Position numbers and translations under genes: made by a program. DNA of 64,000 bases from the NCBI GenBank assembly GCA_943787785.1, contig CALSNT010000006.1, positions 124,001 through 188,000 on the forward strand, in the 5' to 3' direction. Positions 37,118-44,953 of this stretch are shown one piece after another (position 1 is the first letter of the stretch; each line of letters starts with the position of its first letter). Source of the DNA: an uncultured Paracoccaceae bacterium. GTDB taxonomy: Bacteria > Pseudomonadota > Alphaproteobacteria > Rhodobacterales > Rhodobacteraceae. Under the pieces are notes generated by a model that saw only the letters and a program-made list of their open reading frames with translations, made no database searches and had not been told where the DNA came from.

Positions 37118-38769
37118 CCAAGAGCAAAGACCTTCTGCTGAAAATTCGCGACCTTGAGATCGAGGGACGCAGTGACGAAACATGGATGCCGATCATCAAT
37201 GGGGCCAGCTTTGATCTGCACAAAGGTGAGGTTTTGGGACTGATCGGTGAATCCGGCGCTGGCAAGTCCACCATTGGCCTTGCGGCAATGGGGTTTACGC
37301 GCGACGGGGTGCGTATCTCGGGCGGGTCGGTAGAGTTTGACGGCATCAATCTGGTCACTGCCTCGGCCGCGCAGAAGCGCGCATTGTTGGGCAAGCGCAT
37401 CGCCTATGTCGCGCAATCGGCGGCGGCCAGTTTCAACCCGGCGCATAAGATCATCGACCAGCACACCGAAGCACCCGTGCAGCATGGCGTTCAGGGCCGC
37501 AAGGACAGCGAGTCGGATGCGATTGAGCTGTACCGGCGCCTGCGCCTGCCAAACCCTGAGGAGATCGGCTTTCGCTATCCGCATCAGGTTTCGGGCGGTC
37601 AATTGCAGCGGGCGATGACGGCGATGGCGATGTCCTGCCGCCCCGACCTGATTATCTTCGACGAACCAACGACCGCGCTGGACGTGACGACGCAGATCGA
37701 GGTTCTGGCCGCGATCCGCGATATCGTTGAGCAATTCGATACGGCGGCGATCTACATCACACATGATTTGGCGGTGGTGGCGCAGATGGCCGACCGGATC
37801 AAAGTGCTGCTGAAAGGCGATGAGGTTGAAGAGGCGGACACCGCTACGATGCTCAGCGCGCCGAAGGAAGACTATACCAAATCGCTTTGGGCGGTGCGCT
37901 CGTTTGAGCGACCTAAGAAAGCTGCCCCGGCAGCGGATGCCGTGCCGATTGTGCGGGTTAAGAACATCGACGCCGCCTATGGTACGGTGCCGGTATTGTT
38001 CGACGTCAGTTTTGACATCCACGCCGGCCGAACCGTGGCTGTGGTGGGCGAGAGCGGGTCGGGCAAATCGACTGCTGCGCGGTGCATTACGGGTCTACTA
38101 CCGCCTACAAAGGGCGTGATAGAGTTTGAGGGCGTGGAAATGCCGCTCGACTATCGGAAGCGGACAAAAGACCAGCTGCGTCAGGCGCAGATGATTTATC
38201 AGATGGCCGATACTGCGCTGAATCCGCGCAAAACGATTGGCGAGATTATTGGCCGCCCTGTGGAATTCTACGGCGGCCTGAAGGGTCAGAAGAAACGCGC
38301 GCGGGTAGAAGAGCTGCTGCATGAAATAGAGATGGAACCGTCGCAATATATCGACCGGCTGCCCTCTGAGCTGTCGGGCGGGCAGAAGCAGCGTATCGGT
38401 ATCGCACGTGCACTGGCCGCCGAACCCCGGTTCATTATTTGCGACGAAGTGACCAGCGCGCTGGACCAGCTGGTGGCAGAGGGAATCCTGCGTTTGCTTG
38501 CAAAACTGCAGGATGAGCTGGGTCTGTCGTATATGTTTATTACTCACGATCTGGCCACAGTACGCGCCATCGCGGACGAAGTGGTGGTGATGAAAGATGG
38601 GCGTGTCGTCGAACAGGGGCCGAAGGCTGAAATGTTCATGCCGCCGCACCACGCCTATACCGACCTGCTGTTGTCCTCGGTCCCGGAAATGGACCCTGAT
38701 TGGCTGACCAATTTGTTGGATGCGCGCGGAGTTGATAACATAGGCGACGCTGCAGTTGATAAGATGTAA
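37114..38769 (+). CDS. Peptide/nickel-type ABC transporter ATP-binding protein with two fused nucleotide-binding domains
   Basis: Energises the importer. At 551 residues it contains both NBDs in one chain (DppD plus DppF type). First domain: Walker A GESGAGKST, signature VSGGQLQRA, Walker B LIIFDEPTTALD. Second domain (from about 285): Walker A GESGSGKST, signature LSGGQKQRI, Walker B FIICDEVTSALD. Fused NBDs are common in the peptide family. Both sites keep their catalytic residues. Co-transcribed with the permeases. Confidence 0.92.
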   Translation: MTKSKDLLLKIRDLEIEGRSDETWMPIINGASFDLHKGEVLGLIGESGAGKSTIGLAAMGFTRDGVRISGGSVEFDGINLVTASAAQKRALLGKRIAYVAQSAAASFNPAHKIIDQHTEAPVQHGVQGRKDSESDAIELYRRLRLPNPEEIGFRYPHQVSGGQLQRAMTAMAMSCRPDLIIFDEPTTALDVTTQIEVLAAIRDIVEQFDTAAIYITHDLAVVAQMADRIKVLLKGDEVEEADTATMLSAPKEDYTKSLWAVRSFERPKKAAPAADAVPIVRVKNIDAAYGTVPVLFDVSFDIHAGRTVAVVGESGSGKSTAARCITGLLPPTKGVIEFEGVEMPLDYRKRTKDQLRQAQMIYQMADTALNPRKTIGEIIGRPVEFYGGLKGQKKRARVEELLHEIEMEPSQYIDRLPSELSGGQKQRIGIARALAAEPRFIICDEVTSALDQLVAEGILRLLAKLQDELGLSYMFITHDLATVRAIADEVVVMKDGRVVEQGPKAEMFMPPHHAYTDLLLSSVPEMDPDWLTNLLDARGVDNIGDAAVDKM

Positions 38770-38844
38770 TCGAATCGCCCTGTAACAGGGGTGGAGTGGC
38801 GAGCGGGGGGTACCCCGCCGTATTTACGACAACGGGAGAACGAA

Positions 38845-40389
38845 ATGACGAACTTTAGCAGACGCGGATTGCTCAAATCGGGTGCCGCAATGGGTGTTCT
38901 GGCGGCTACGGGCCTGCCGGTTGCCGCTCAGGCCAAACGCGGTGGTACACTGCGCCTCGGTCTGGCCGGGGCCAATACGTCGGACAGCTGGGATGGGCGC
39001 ACCCATTCGGACAGCTACATGATCATGTGTGCTCATGGCGCGGTGTTCGACTGCCTGACCGAAGTAGGCGCAGACGGCGCCCTGAAGGGTGAGTTGGCCG
39101 AAAGCTGGGAAGCCAGCGCTGATGCAAAGACTTGGACGTTTAATCTGCGCCAGGGCGTGACTTTCCACAACGGCAAAGCCTTTGGCGCTGATGATGTGAT
39201 TGAATCGCTGAACATGCACACGGCTGAGGGCGCGAAATCTGCAGCCAAACCGATTGTCGGTTCGATAACCGAAATGAAGAAGTTGAGCGATCATCAGATC
39301 GAGTTCACTCTGGCAGCAGGCAACGCTGACTTTCCGTTCCTGCTTAGCGACTATCACATCCTGATGTACCCGGCTGGTATGACCGAAGAGGCGATTGCCC
39401 AAGGCATTGGCACCGGCATGTATAAAGTTGATGCATTCGATCCGGGTGTCCGTACGGTGATGAGCCGCGTCGACAGTCACTATAAGGACGGCAGTGCCGG
39501 TTGGTTCGACTCGATCGAAGTGATCGCGATCAACGACAGTTCGGCACGGATGAACGCGCTGATGACGGGTCAGGTGGATGCCGTAAACCGCGTCGACACC
39601 AAGATTGAGGCGCTTCTGAACGCCAACCCGAACGTCAACATCTTCGAAGTGACGGGCAACCAACACTACACGTTCCCGATGTTGACCAATGTCGACCCCT
39701 ATACAAACGTCAAAGTTCGCAAGGCGCTTAAGCACGCGATCAACCGTCAGGAGATGGTCGACAAAGTGCTTCTGGGTCACGGCGCGATTGGCAACGACCA
39801 CCCGATCGGTCCGGCGAACCAGTATTACGCCGCTGATCTGCCGCAGAACGATTATGACCCGGACCTGGCCAAATCGCTGCTGAAGGAAGCCGGGATGGAG
39901 GGTCTGACGATCGACCTGTCAGCCTCGGACGCGGCTTTCTCGGGCGCGGTGGATGCCAGCCAGCTGTACCAGGCCTCGGCCAAGGCAGCAGGCATCAACA
40001 TCAACGTGGTTCAGGAGCCGGCGGATGGCTACTGGTCGAACGTCTGGCTGAAGAAGCCGTGGTGTGCCTGCTATTGGTCGGGTCGTGCAACCGAGGACTG
40101 GATGTTCTCGACCGCATACGAGCTGGGTGTGCCGTGGAATGACACCAGCTGGGACAACGCCCGCTTTCAGGAGTTGTTGCTGAGTGCCCGTGCGGAGCTG
40201 GATTCCGACAAGCGGCGTGAGCAATACACTGAGATGCAGGCGCTTATGTCGGCCGAAGGTGGAACGGTGATCCCGATGTACGCCAATTATGTTGATGCGG
40301 CATCGTCGAAGCTGACCAACTCGGGCACTATCGGCAACGTCTTCCAGATGGACAGCAGCCGCCTGATGGAGCGTTGGTGGTTCGCGTAA
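38845..40389 (+). CDS. Extracellular solute-binding protein, family 5 (peptide/nickel type)
   Basis: Periplasmic receptor of the importer. It has 514 residues. Start ATG 38845 follows GGGAGA; the N-terminus SRRGLLKSGAAMGVLAATG is a twin-arginine signal ending near AAQA. Family 5 signatures include LAESWEASADAKTWTFNLRQGVTFHNGK and VRKALKHAINRQEMVD. It comes last in the operon rather than first, after a 75-bp gap containing hairpins, which may allow higher expression. An intrinsic terminator follows. Ligand unknown. Confidence 0.93.
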   Translation: MTNFSRRGLLKSGAAMGVLAATGLPVAAQAKRGGTLRLGLAGANTSDSWDGRTHSDSYMIMCAHGAVFDCLTEVGADGALKGELAESWEASADAKTWTFNLRQGVTFHNGKAFGADDVIESLNMHTAEGAKSAAKPIVGSITEMKKLSDHQIEFTLAAGNADFPFLLSDYHILMYPAGMTEEAIAQGIGTGMYKVDAFDPGVRTVMSRVDSHYKDGSAGWFDSIEVIAINDSSARMNALMTGQVDAVNRVDTKIEALLNANPNVNIFEVTGNQHYTFPMLTNVDPYTNVKVRKALKHAINRQEMVDKVLLGHGAIGNDHPIGPANQYYAADLPQNDYDPDLAKSLLKEAGMEGLTIDLSASDAAFSGAVDASQLYQASAKAAGININVVQEPADGYWSNVWLKKPWCACYWSGRATEDWMFSTAYELGVPWNDTSWDNARFQELLLSARAELDSDKRREQYTEMQALMSAEGGTVIPMYANYVDAASSKLTNSGTIGNVFQMDSSRLMERWWFA

Positions 40390-40416
40390 ACGCACAGGAC
40401 ACGGACTGAGACACCG

Positions 40417-40448
40417 AATGCCCCGCCTGACCGGCGGGGCATTTTTTT
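40417..40448 (+). terminator. Intrinsic terminator of the ABC importer operon
   Basis: An 11-bp perfect stem (AATGCCCCGCC / GGCGGGGCATT) with a TGACC loop, followed by a run of seven T. It lies 27 bp after the solute-binding protein stop. Confidence 0.93.
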
Positions 40449-40453
40449 GTCAT

Positions 40454-40726
40454 GTGTCACTGTTTGTCGCACATGCTGCCGCGCAAGGAACGATTTGCCG
40501 ATCGACAGATCGCGACGCGCTGGACGACGTCTGGAGTTTCGTCGCCGACGCGTGGTTCGAGGGTGGGCAGCACGACCCTGATGTGCGGCTTTTGAAATTT
40601 ACGCCTGTTACGGGTGAGCTGTCGGTGACTCCAATAAGTGGCATCAAGTTCCTGTACGAGATGGCCAAGGCCAACTTGACGGATGACAAACCCGACACAG
40701 GCCAGCAGGGGGCCGTTACGTTCTAG
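40454..40726 (+). pseudogene. Remnant of a general-stress type pyridoxamine 5'-phosphate oxidase-like protein (5' part missing)
   Basis: The frame ending at 40726 encodes the C-terminal part of a general-stress flavin-binding split-barrel protein: DRDALDDVWSFVADAWFEGG, HDPDVRLLKFTP and the final YEMAKANLTDDKPDTGQ are the family pattern that follows the split barrel. About the first half of such a protein (the FMN-binding strands) is missing; upstream sequence is the terminator of the previous operon. The only ATG in frame is inside that terminator hairpin. No ribosome-binding site is visible. A degraded fragment is the simplest reading; a very short functional protein is less likely. Confidence 0.65.
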
Positions 40727-40740
40727 ACAGTCATGCTAGC

Positions 40741-41475
40741 TCAGTTTGTGACGGATCGCGGCATCCACCTCAGCCGGGTTTCGCCCAGAAAGAACTCGTA
40801 CCGTGACCGAGGAAGCTCGGCAAAAACTTGCGCTGAGTCCCGGCGCAGATGGATGCGGATCGAACGACGCAGGCGCGGCTTTGCGTCGGCAAATGCAGCG
40901 CAGGTCAGCAGGGCAACATTGGGCCAGGCATCCGGGTGGCGCGCTGAGGCATATCGTATGATCTCGATACCATCGCCGCGCGCTTGATCCGCTAGGTCCA
41001 GGCAGGCGGAATAATCATCCGGGTGGGTCCAATCGGCGTTGCGCTTACTCAGTGGTGTTGCGTTCAGGTCCAAGGCGGACGCGGTGGCCACGCGAACTGC
41101 AAACGCCGTATATTCCGCCGCATTTGTTGGCAGGGGTGTGCTGGGTGACTCCTGATAAAACCGCAAACGATACCAGACCGTCTCGGCCACCGCCGTTTCC
41201 GGGCGTTCCGATGCATAATAAACCCCTGGAGTGCGCCCGCGGCGCCGAAACCGACTGTCGGAGGGATAGCAGCCGTACCGGAACGGTGCGGCCAGCAGAT
41301 AGTCCAGATGGGCGCAGTCGGGCGGGACCGGGGGCTTGGTGGATTCGAGGATTTCTTCAAGAACCCGTTGCTCGTCCAAGCTGTCGACCAAGCGCGTGGT
41401 CGAGACGATATGCTGCGCCTCGACAAGTCGCCAGACCTGTCCGCGATAAGGACTAGATGGGAGCGCGGCGGGCAT
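40741..41475 (-). CDS. RES-domain toxin of a type II toxin-antitoxin pair
   Basis: Probable NAD+-degrading toxin of the RES family. It has 244 residues. Recognisable RES features are the central RTPGVYYASERPETAVAETVWYR, whose Arg, Tyr and Glu positions fit the active site, and the later LNATPLS and DYSACLDLADQARGDGIEIIRYASARH. It overlaps the upstream antitoxin gene by 23 bp, the classic order for RES/Xre modules, with the antitoxin first. The stop lies 14 bp from the converging oxidase remnant. Confidence 0.85.
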   Translation of the reverse strand: MPAALPSSPYRGQVWRLVEAQHIVSTTRLVDSLDEQRVLEEILESTKPPVPPDCAHLDYLLAAPFRYGCYPSDSRFRRRGRTPGVYYASERPETAVAETVWYRLRFYQESPSTPLPTNAAEYTAFAVRVATASALDLNATPLSKRNADWTHPDDYSACLDLADQARGDGIEIIRYASARHPDAWPNVALLTCAAFADAKPRLRRSIRIHLRRDSAQVFAELPRSRYEFFLGETRLRWMPRSVTN

Positions 41476-41860
41476 CGAGGTAGTTCACAACGTCGATCAA
41501 CCCGCCGACTTGCAGCACCATCTGCGCCGGTACACCGCCCAGCGCCAGATTGTCGGCCCGCATCCACCCGCGCATCGCCGCTTCGTCACCACCGACAATC
41601 GCGTCGAGCGAGCGGAATACCCGCACCAGATGGGCGGCTAGTTCAAAGGGTTTGCCAGTTAGCGGCATTGCACTGGACTTCATCCGAGAAATACTTGCCG
41701 GGCTGACCCCGATCACTTGGGCGATGTCCTGCTGAGACAGTCCTAAGAGGTCACCACTGCGCAAAACCGCCTTGGCCAGCACGAATTGCGGGTCGGGCGG
41801 GGCGAGGGATTTGGTTTGAAGCTGCACGGCGAAACCTTTCACATGAAAGATATCTAGCAT
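41453..41860 (-). CDS. Xre/MbcA/ParS-type antitoxin (DUF2384) of the RES toxin
   Basis: Neutralises the RES toxin and probably represses its own operon. It has about 135 residues if translation starts at ATG 41860. The N-terminal helix-turn-helix is seen in LLGLSQQDIAQVIGVSPASISRMKS, followed by the toxin-binding C-terminal domain with LVRVFRSLDAIVGGDEAAMRGWMRADN, typical of DUF2384. The start is uncertain: GTG codons nearby and a longer frame to 41926 are possible. A perfect palindrome lies 19-34 bp before this ATG. Confidence 0.82.
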   Translation of the reverse strand: MLDIFHVKGFAVQLQTKSLAPPDPQFVLAKAVLRSGDLLGLSQQDIAQVIGVSPASISRMKSSAMPLTGKPFELAAHLVRVFRSLDAIVGGDEAAMRGWMRADNLALGGVPAQMVLQVGGLIDVVNYLDARRAPI

Positions 41861-41878
41861 CTCTTGCACCGGAAATCT

Positions 41879-41894
41879 AGATGATGCATCATCT
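41879..41894. promoter_or_regulatory. Putative operator palindrome of the RES/Xre module
   Basis: AGATGATGCATCATCT, a perfect 16-bp palindrome just upstream of the antitoxin start. Autoregulatory operators of antitoxin operons usually have this location. A second, imperfect repeat, CTTTCA-CA-TGAAAG, lies at 41836-41849. Confidence 0.55.
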
Positions 41895-41934
41895 GTCTGA
41901 TCCTTCGCATCAAGACCGCGCCGCAAGACTCCTC

Positions 41935-41963
41935 TTGCACCTTATCCTTCTCGCCTCTATATC
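41935..41963 (+). promoter_or_regulatory. Putative promoter of the rimP-nusA-infB operon
   Basis: TTGCAC (41935-41940), 17-bp spacer, TATATC (41958-41963). The predicted start near 41970 lies about 50 bp ahead of a terminator and 110 bp ahead of rimP. Confidence 0.6.
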
Positions 41964-42018
41964 CCCTCTCAACAGCGGCGTTTCGGCTTCCACCCCCGAA
42001 CCTCCACCGGATCTTCTG

Positions 42019-42041
42019 ACGGGCCGCGCGCCCGTTTTTTT
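42019..42041 (+). terminator. Intrinsic terminator / attenuator in the rimP leader
   Basis: ACGGGC / GCCCGT stem with a five-base loop, followed directly by seven T. It lies 38 bp ahead of rimP and downstream of the putative operon promoter, in the same direction as the operon. Confidence 0.85.
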
Positions 42042-42078
42042 GTGCCTGAACGCCAACCATTGAAAGGCAGTCAATCTG

Positions 42079-42654
42079 ATGTCTGACCTGATCGCAAAAA
42101 CCGCGATGGATCGCCGGATTGCCGACATCGTCACGCCGGTGATCGAAGGCATGGGGTATGAACTGGTGCGTTTGCGGTTGATGAGCGGAAAGTCCGCCAG
42201 TCTGCAGATTATGGCCGACAAGCCGAATGGCGGGATCGAGGTGGACGATTGCGCCAAGATCTCGACCGCCGTGTCGGCGACGCTGGATGTGGAAGACCCG
42301 ATCGAGGATGCCTATCGGCTTGAGGTCTCCAGCCCGGGAGTCGACCGCCCCCTGACCCGGTTGAAGGATTTCGACGCCTGGTCGGGTTATGAGGTCAAGA
42401 TTGAGACGACCGAGATGATTGACGGCCGCCGCCGCTTCAAAGGGGCGCTGGTCGGAACCGAAGGCAACGAAGTTCTTATCGAGATCGAGGAAGGCACTAT
42501 CGGGCTGCAATTTGATTGGCTGTCCGACGCGAAACTGGTGCTGACCGACGATCTGATCCGTGACGTGCTGCGCGCCCGCAAGGACGCGGGCGAGATTGAC
42601 GAAACCCAATTCGACCAGATCGAAACCATCATAGACGGCGACGAGGAAACCTGA
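42079..42654 (+). CDS. rimP: Ribosome maturation factor RimP
   Basis: Assists 30S subunit maturation. It has 191 residues. The family pattern is visible: the N-terminal half with [59 protein letters not shown], and a C-terminal beta barrel. First gene of rimP-nusA-ylxR-infB, an order kept across bacteria. A GAAAGG ribosome-binding site precedes the ATG. Followed by nusA after 2 bp. Confidence 0.96.
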   Translation: MSDLIAKTAMDRRIADIVTPVIEGMGYELVRLRLMSGKSASLQIMADKPNGGIEVDDCAKISTAVSATLDVEDPIEDAYRLEVSSPGVDRPLTRLKDFDAWSGYEVKIETTEMIDGRRRFKGALVGTEGNEVLIEIEEGTIGLQFDWLSDAKLVLTDDLIRDVLRARKDAGEIDETQFDQIETIIDGDEET

Positions 42655-42656
42655 CC

Positions 42657-44297
42657 ATGGCCATTACATCCGCAAACCAGCTGGAACTGTTGCAAACCGC
42701 CGAGGCGGTAGCGCGCGAGAAAATGATCGACCCTGCACTGGTCATCGAAGCGATGGAAGAAAGCCTCGCGCGGGCCGCCAAGTCCCGCTACGGCGCGGAA
42801 ATGGACATTCGCGTGGCGATTGACCGCAAGACCGGCAAGGCGACCTTCACCCGTGTGCGCACGGTGGTCGAAGATGAAGAGTTGGAGAATTACCAGGCCG
42901 AATTCACCGTTGAGCAGGCCAAGCAGTACATGGAAAATCCCGAAGTCGGCCAGCAGCTGATCGAGGAAGTGCCGCCGGTTGAAATGGGCCGGATCGCTGC
43001 GCAATCGGCCAAGCAGGTAATCCTGCAGAAAGTCCGTGAGGCTGAACGGGATCGTCAGTTCGAAGAATTCAAGGACCGCGCCGGCCAGATCATCAACGGC
43101 GTCGTCAAACGCGAAGAATACGGCAACGTCATCGTCGATGTCGGCACCGGTGAGGGCATCCTGCGCCGCAACGACAAGATCGGGCGTGAAAGCTATCGCC
43201 CCAACGACCGCATCCGTTGCTACATCAAGGACGTGCGGCGTGAGGTTCGCGGGCCGCAGATCTTCCTGTCCCGCACTGCACCCGAATTCATGGCTGAACT
43301 GTTCAAGATGGAAGTGCCGGAGATTTACGACGGTATCATCGAGATCAAGGCCGTCGCCCGTGACCCGGGCAGCCGCGCCAAGATCGCCGTCATCAGCTAT
43401 GACAACTCGATCGACCCGGTCGGGGCCTGTGTCGGTATGCGCGGCAGCCGGGTGCAGGCCGTGGTGAACGAACTTCAGGGCGAAAAGATCGACATCATTC
43501 CGTGGAACGAGGATAGCCCGACTTTCCTTGTGAACGCGCTTCAGCCTGCGGAAGTCTCCAAGGTGGTTCTGGACGAGGACGCCGAGCGGATTGAAGTTGT
43601 GGTGCCGGAGGAACAGCTGAGCCTCGCCATTGGACGTCGCGGTCAGAACGTGCGTCTGGCCAGCCAGCTGACGCATCTGGACATCGACATCATGACCGAG
43701 GAGGAGGAGAGCCAGCGTCGTCAGGCCGAATTTGAACTGCGCACCAAGCTGTTCATGGACACACTCGATCTGGACGAATTCTTTGCACAGCTTCTGGTTT
43801 CGGAGGGCTTCACCAGCCTGGAGGAGGTTGCCTATGTCGAAGCCGACGAATTGTTGGTGATCGACGGGGTAGACGAGGATACGGCAGGCGAATTGCAGGC
43901 TCGTGCGCGCGATCACCTGGAAGAACAGAATCGCAAAGCGTTGGAGAAAGCCCGTGAGTTGGGCGTCCAGGACAGCCTGATCGCCTTCGAAGGGCTGACC
44001 CCGCAGATGATCGAGGCATTGGCCGAGGACGATGTGAAGTCGCTGGAAGATTTCGCAACGCTGGCCGACTGGGAGATCGCCGGCGGCTGGACCACGGTGG
44101 ACGGCGAACGCCACAAGGACGACGGCGTGCTCGAGAAATTCGAGGTGGGTCTCGAAGAGGCCCAAGCCATGGTGATGACTGCGCGGATTCAGCTCGGCTG
44201 GGTCGATCCGGCTGATCTTGAAACTGATGAAGAGGCCCAAGCCGAAGGCGAAGACGGTGAAGCCGTCACTGAAGCAACCGAGGAGGCCGGGGCCTGA
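42657..44297 (+). CDS. nusA: Transcription elongation/termination factor NusA
   Basis: Binds RNA polymerase and modulates pausing, termination and antitermination. It has 546 residues. In order: an N-terminal polymerase-binding domain, an S1 domain (around 135-200, with VVKREEYGNVIVDVG), two KH domains (VGMRGSRVQAVVNELQGEKIDI and AIGRRGQNVRLA) and C-terminal acidic repeats with helix-hairpin-helix segments such as GFTSLEEVAYV. The antisense strand is open for about 600 codons, which is only a codon-bias shadow. Confidence 0.97.
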   Translation: MAITSANQLELLQTAEAVAREKMIDPALVIEAMEESLARAAKSRYGAEMDIRVAIDRKTGKATFTRVRTVVEDEELENYQAEFTVEQAKQYMENPEVGQQLIEEVPPVEMGRIAAQSAKQVILQKVREAERDRQFEEFKDRAGQIINGVVKREEYGNVIVDVGTGEGILRRNDKIGRESYRPNDRIRCYIKDVRREVRGPQIFLSRTAPEFMAELFKMEVPEIYDGIIEIKAVARDPGSRAKIAVISYDNSIDPVGACVGMRGSRVQAVVNELQGEKIDIIPWNEDSPTFLVNALQPAEVSKVVLDEDAERIEVVVPEEQLSLAIGRRGQNVRLASQLTHLDIDIMTEEEESQRRQAEFELRTKLFMDTLDLDEFFAQLLVSEGFTSLEEVAYVEADELLVIDGVDEDTAGELQARARDHLEEQNRKALEKARELGVQDSLIAFEGLTPQMIEALAEDDVKSLEDFATLADWEIAGGWTTVDGERHKDDGVLEKFEVGLEEAQAMVMTARIQLGWVDPADLETDEEAQAEGEDGEAVTEATEEAGA

Positions 44298-44320
44298 TCT
44301 CAGGCCCTGGGGCTTCGAAC

Positions 44321-44953
44321 ATGACTCGCGGAGGTCAAAACAAGGAACGGGGCGCGCCGGAACGGACGTGCCTTGTTTCGCGTGAAACAGGCTCTAAATC
44401 GGGGTTGATCCGCTTTGTTATCGGACCCGATGATCAGGTTGTGCCGGATATCGCAGGGAAACTGCCGGGGCGCGGCATGTATGTTGCTGCCAATCGGTCT
44501 CTGCTGGATAAGGCGGTCAAGAAAAACCTGTTCAGCCGTGCCGCGAAACGACCCGTAAAGGTTCCCGAAACGCTGGTCGCGGATGTCGAGGCGCAGTTGG
44601 TGGCACGTGTTGCATCGCTGATCGGATTGGCGCGTAAGGCGGGCAAGGCGGTGGCCGGGTTTGAAAAGGTGAAGAACTGGCTGGTCAATGAAGATGCGCA
44701 AGTGCTGGTTCAGGCCAGCGACGGGTCGGGCCGGGGCAAAAACAAGCTCAGTTCGCCGCCCGGAAAAGGTGCGTTTATCGGGGTTTTGACCGCCTCAGAA
44801 TTGGGTTTGGCATTCGGGCGAGAACATGTGATACATGCGGCGCTCGCGCCGGGGGGACTCACAAAGTCTATTGTTGAGGACGCCGCGCGACTATCTGGCC
44901 TGCGCGAAGATCTCGGTGGAGCGTCCACCGGAAAGGGTACGAAGAATATATGA
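44321..44953 (+). CDS. RNA-binding protein, YlxR (DUF448) plus L7Ae-like domains
   Basis: A 210-residue nusA-operon RNA-binding protein. The N-terminal YlxR domain carries the typical ERTCLVSRE motif (about 14-22) and GRGMYVAA; the middle holds an L7Ae/L30e-like segment, [25 protein letters not shown], followed by a low-complexity region. The combination in one chain is usual in Alphaproteobacteria. A one-mismatch parS-like sequence lies over the VSRET codons. It overlaps infB by ATGA. Confidence 0.9.
   Translation: MTRGGQNKERGAPERTCLVSRETGSKSGLIRFVIGPDDQVVPDIAGKLPGRGMYVAANRSLLDKAVKKNLFSRAAKRPVKVPETLVADVEAQLVARVASLIGLARKAGKAVAGFEKVKNWLVNEDAQVLVQASDGSGRGKNKLSSPPGKGAFIGVLTASELGLAFGREHVIHAALAPGGLTKSIVEDAARLSGLREDLGGASTGKGTKNI
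44374..44389. promoter_or_regulatory. parS-like sequence with one mismatch
   Basis: TGTTTCGCGTGAAACA differs from the perfect parS at one position (A to G at base 7). It lies in the YlxR-type gene, about 39 kb from parB. ParB binding is possible but unproved. Confidence 0.45.

Noticed and set aside
40418-40453. A functional start of the oxidase-like gene at the ATG at 40418
   Set aside because: That ATG is part of the terminator stem of the preceding operon and lacks a ribosome-binding site; the residues that follow it do not match the family.
41834-41850. A parS site near the antitoxin start
   Set aside because: CTTTCACATGAAAG agrees with parS at only about 12 of 16 positions; it is better treated as a possible second half of the antitoxin operator region.
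41881-42060. An initiator tRNA gene ahead of rimP, as in enteric bacteria
   Set aside because: No T-loop GGTTCGA sequence, cloverleaf or CCA end is present.
42387-44240. A 617-codon open frame antisense to rimP and nusA
   Set aside because: It mirrors the codon bias of nusA on the other strand, has no ribosome-binding site and no family motif.
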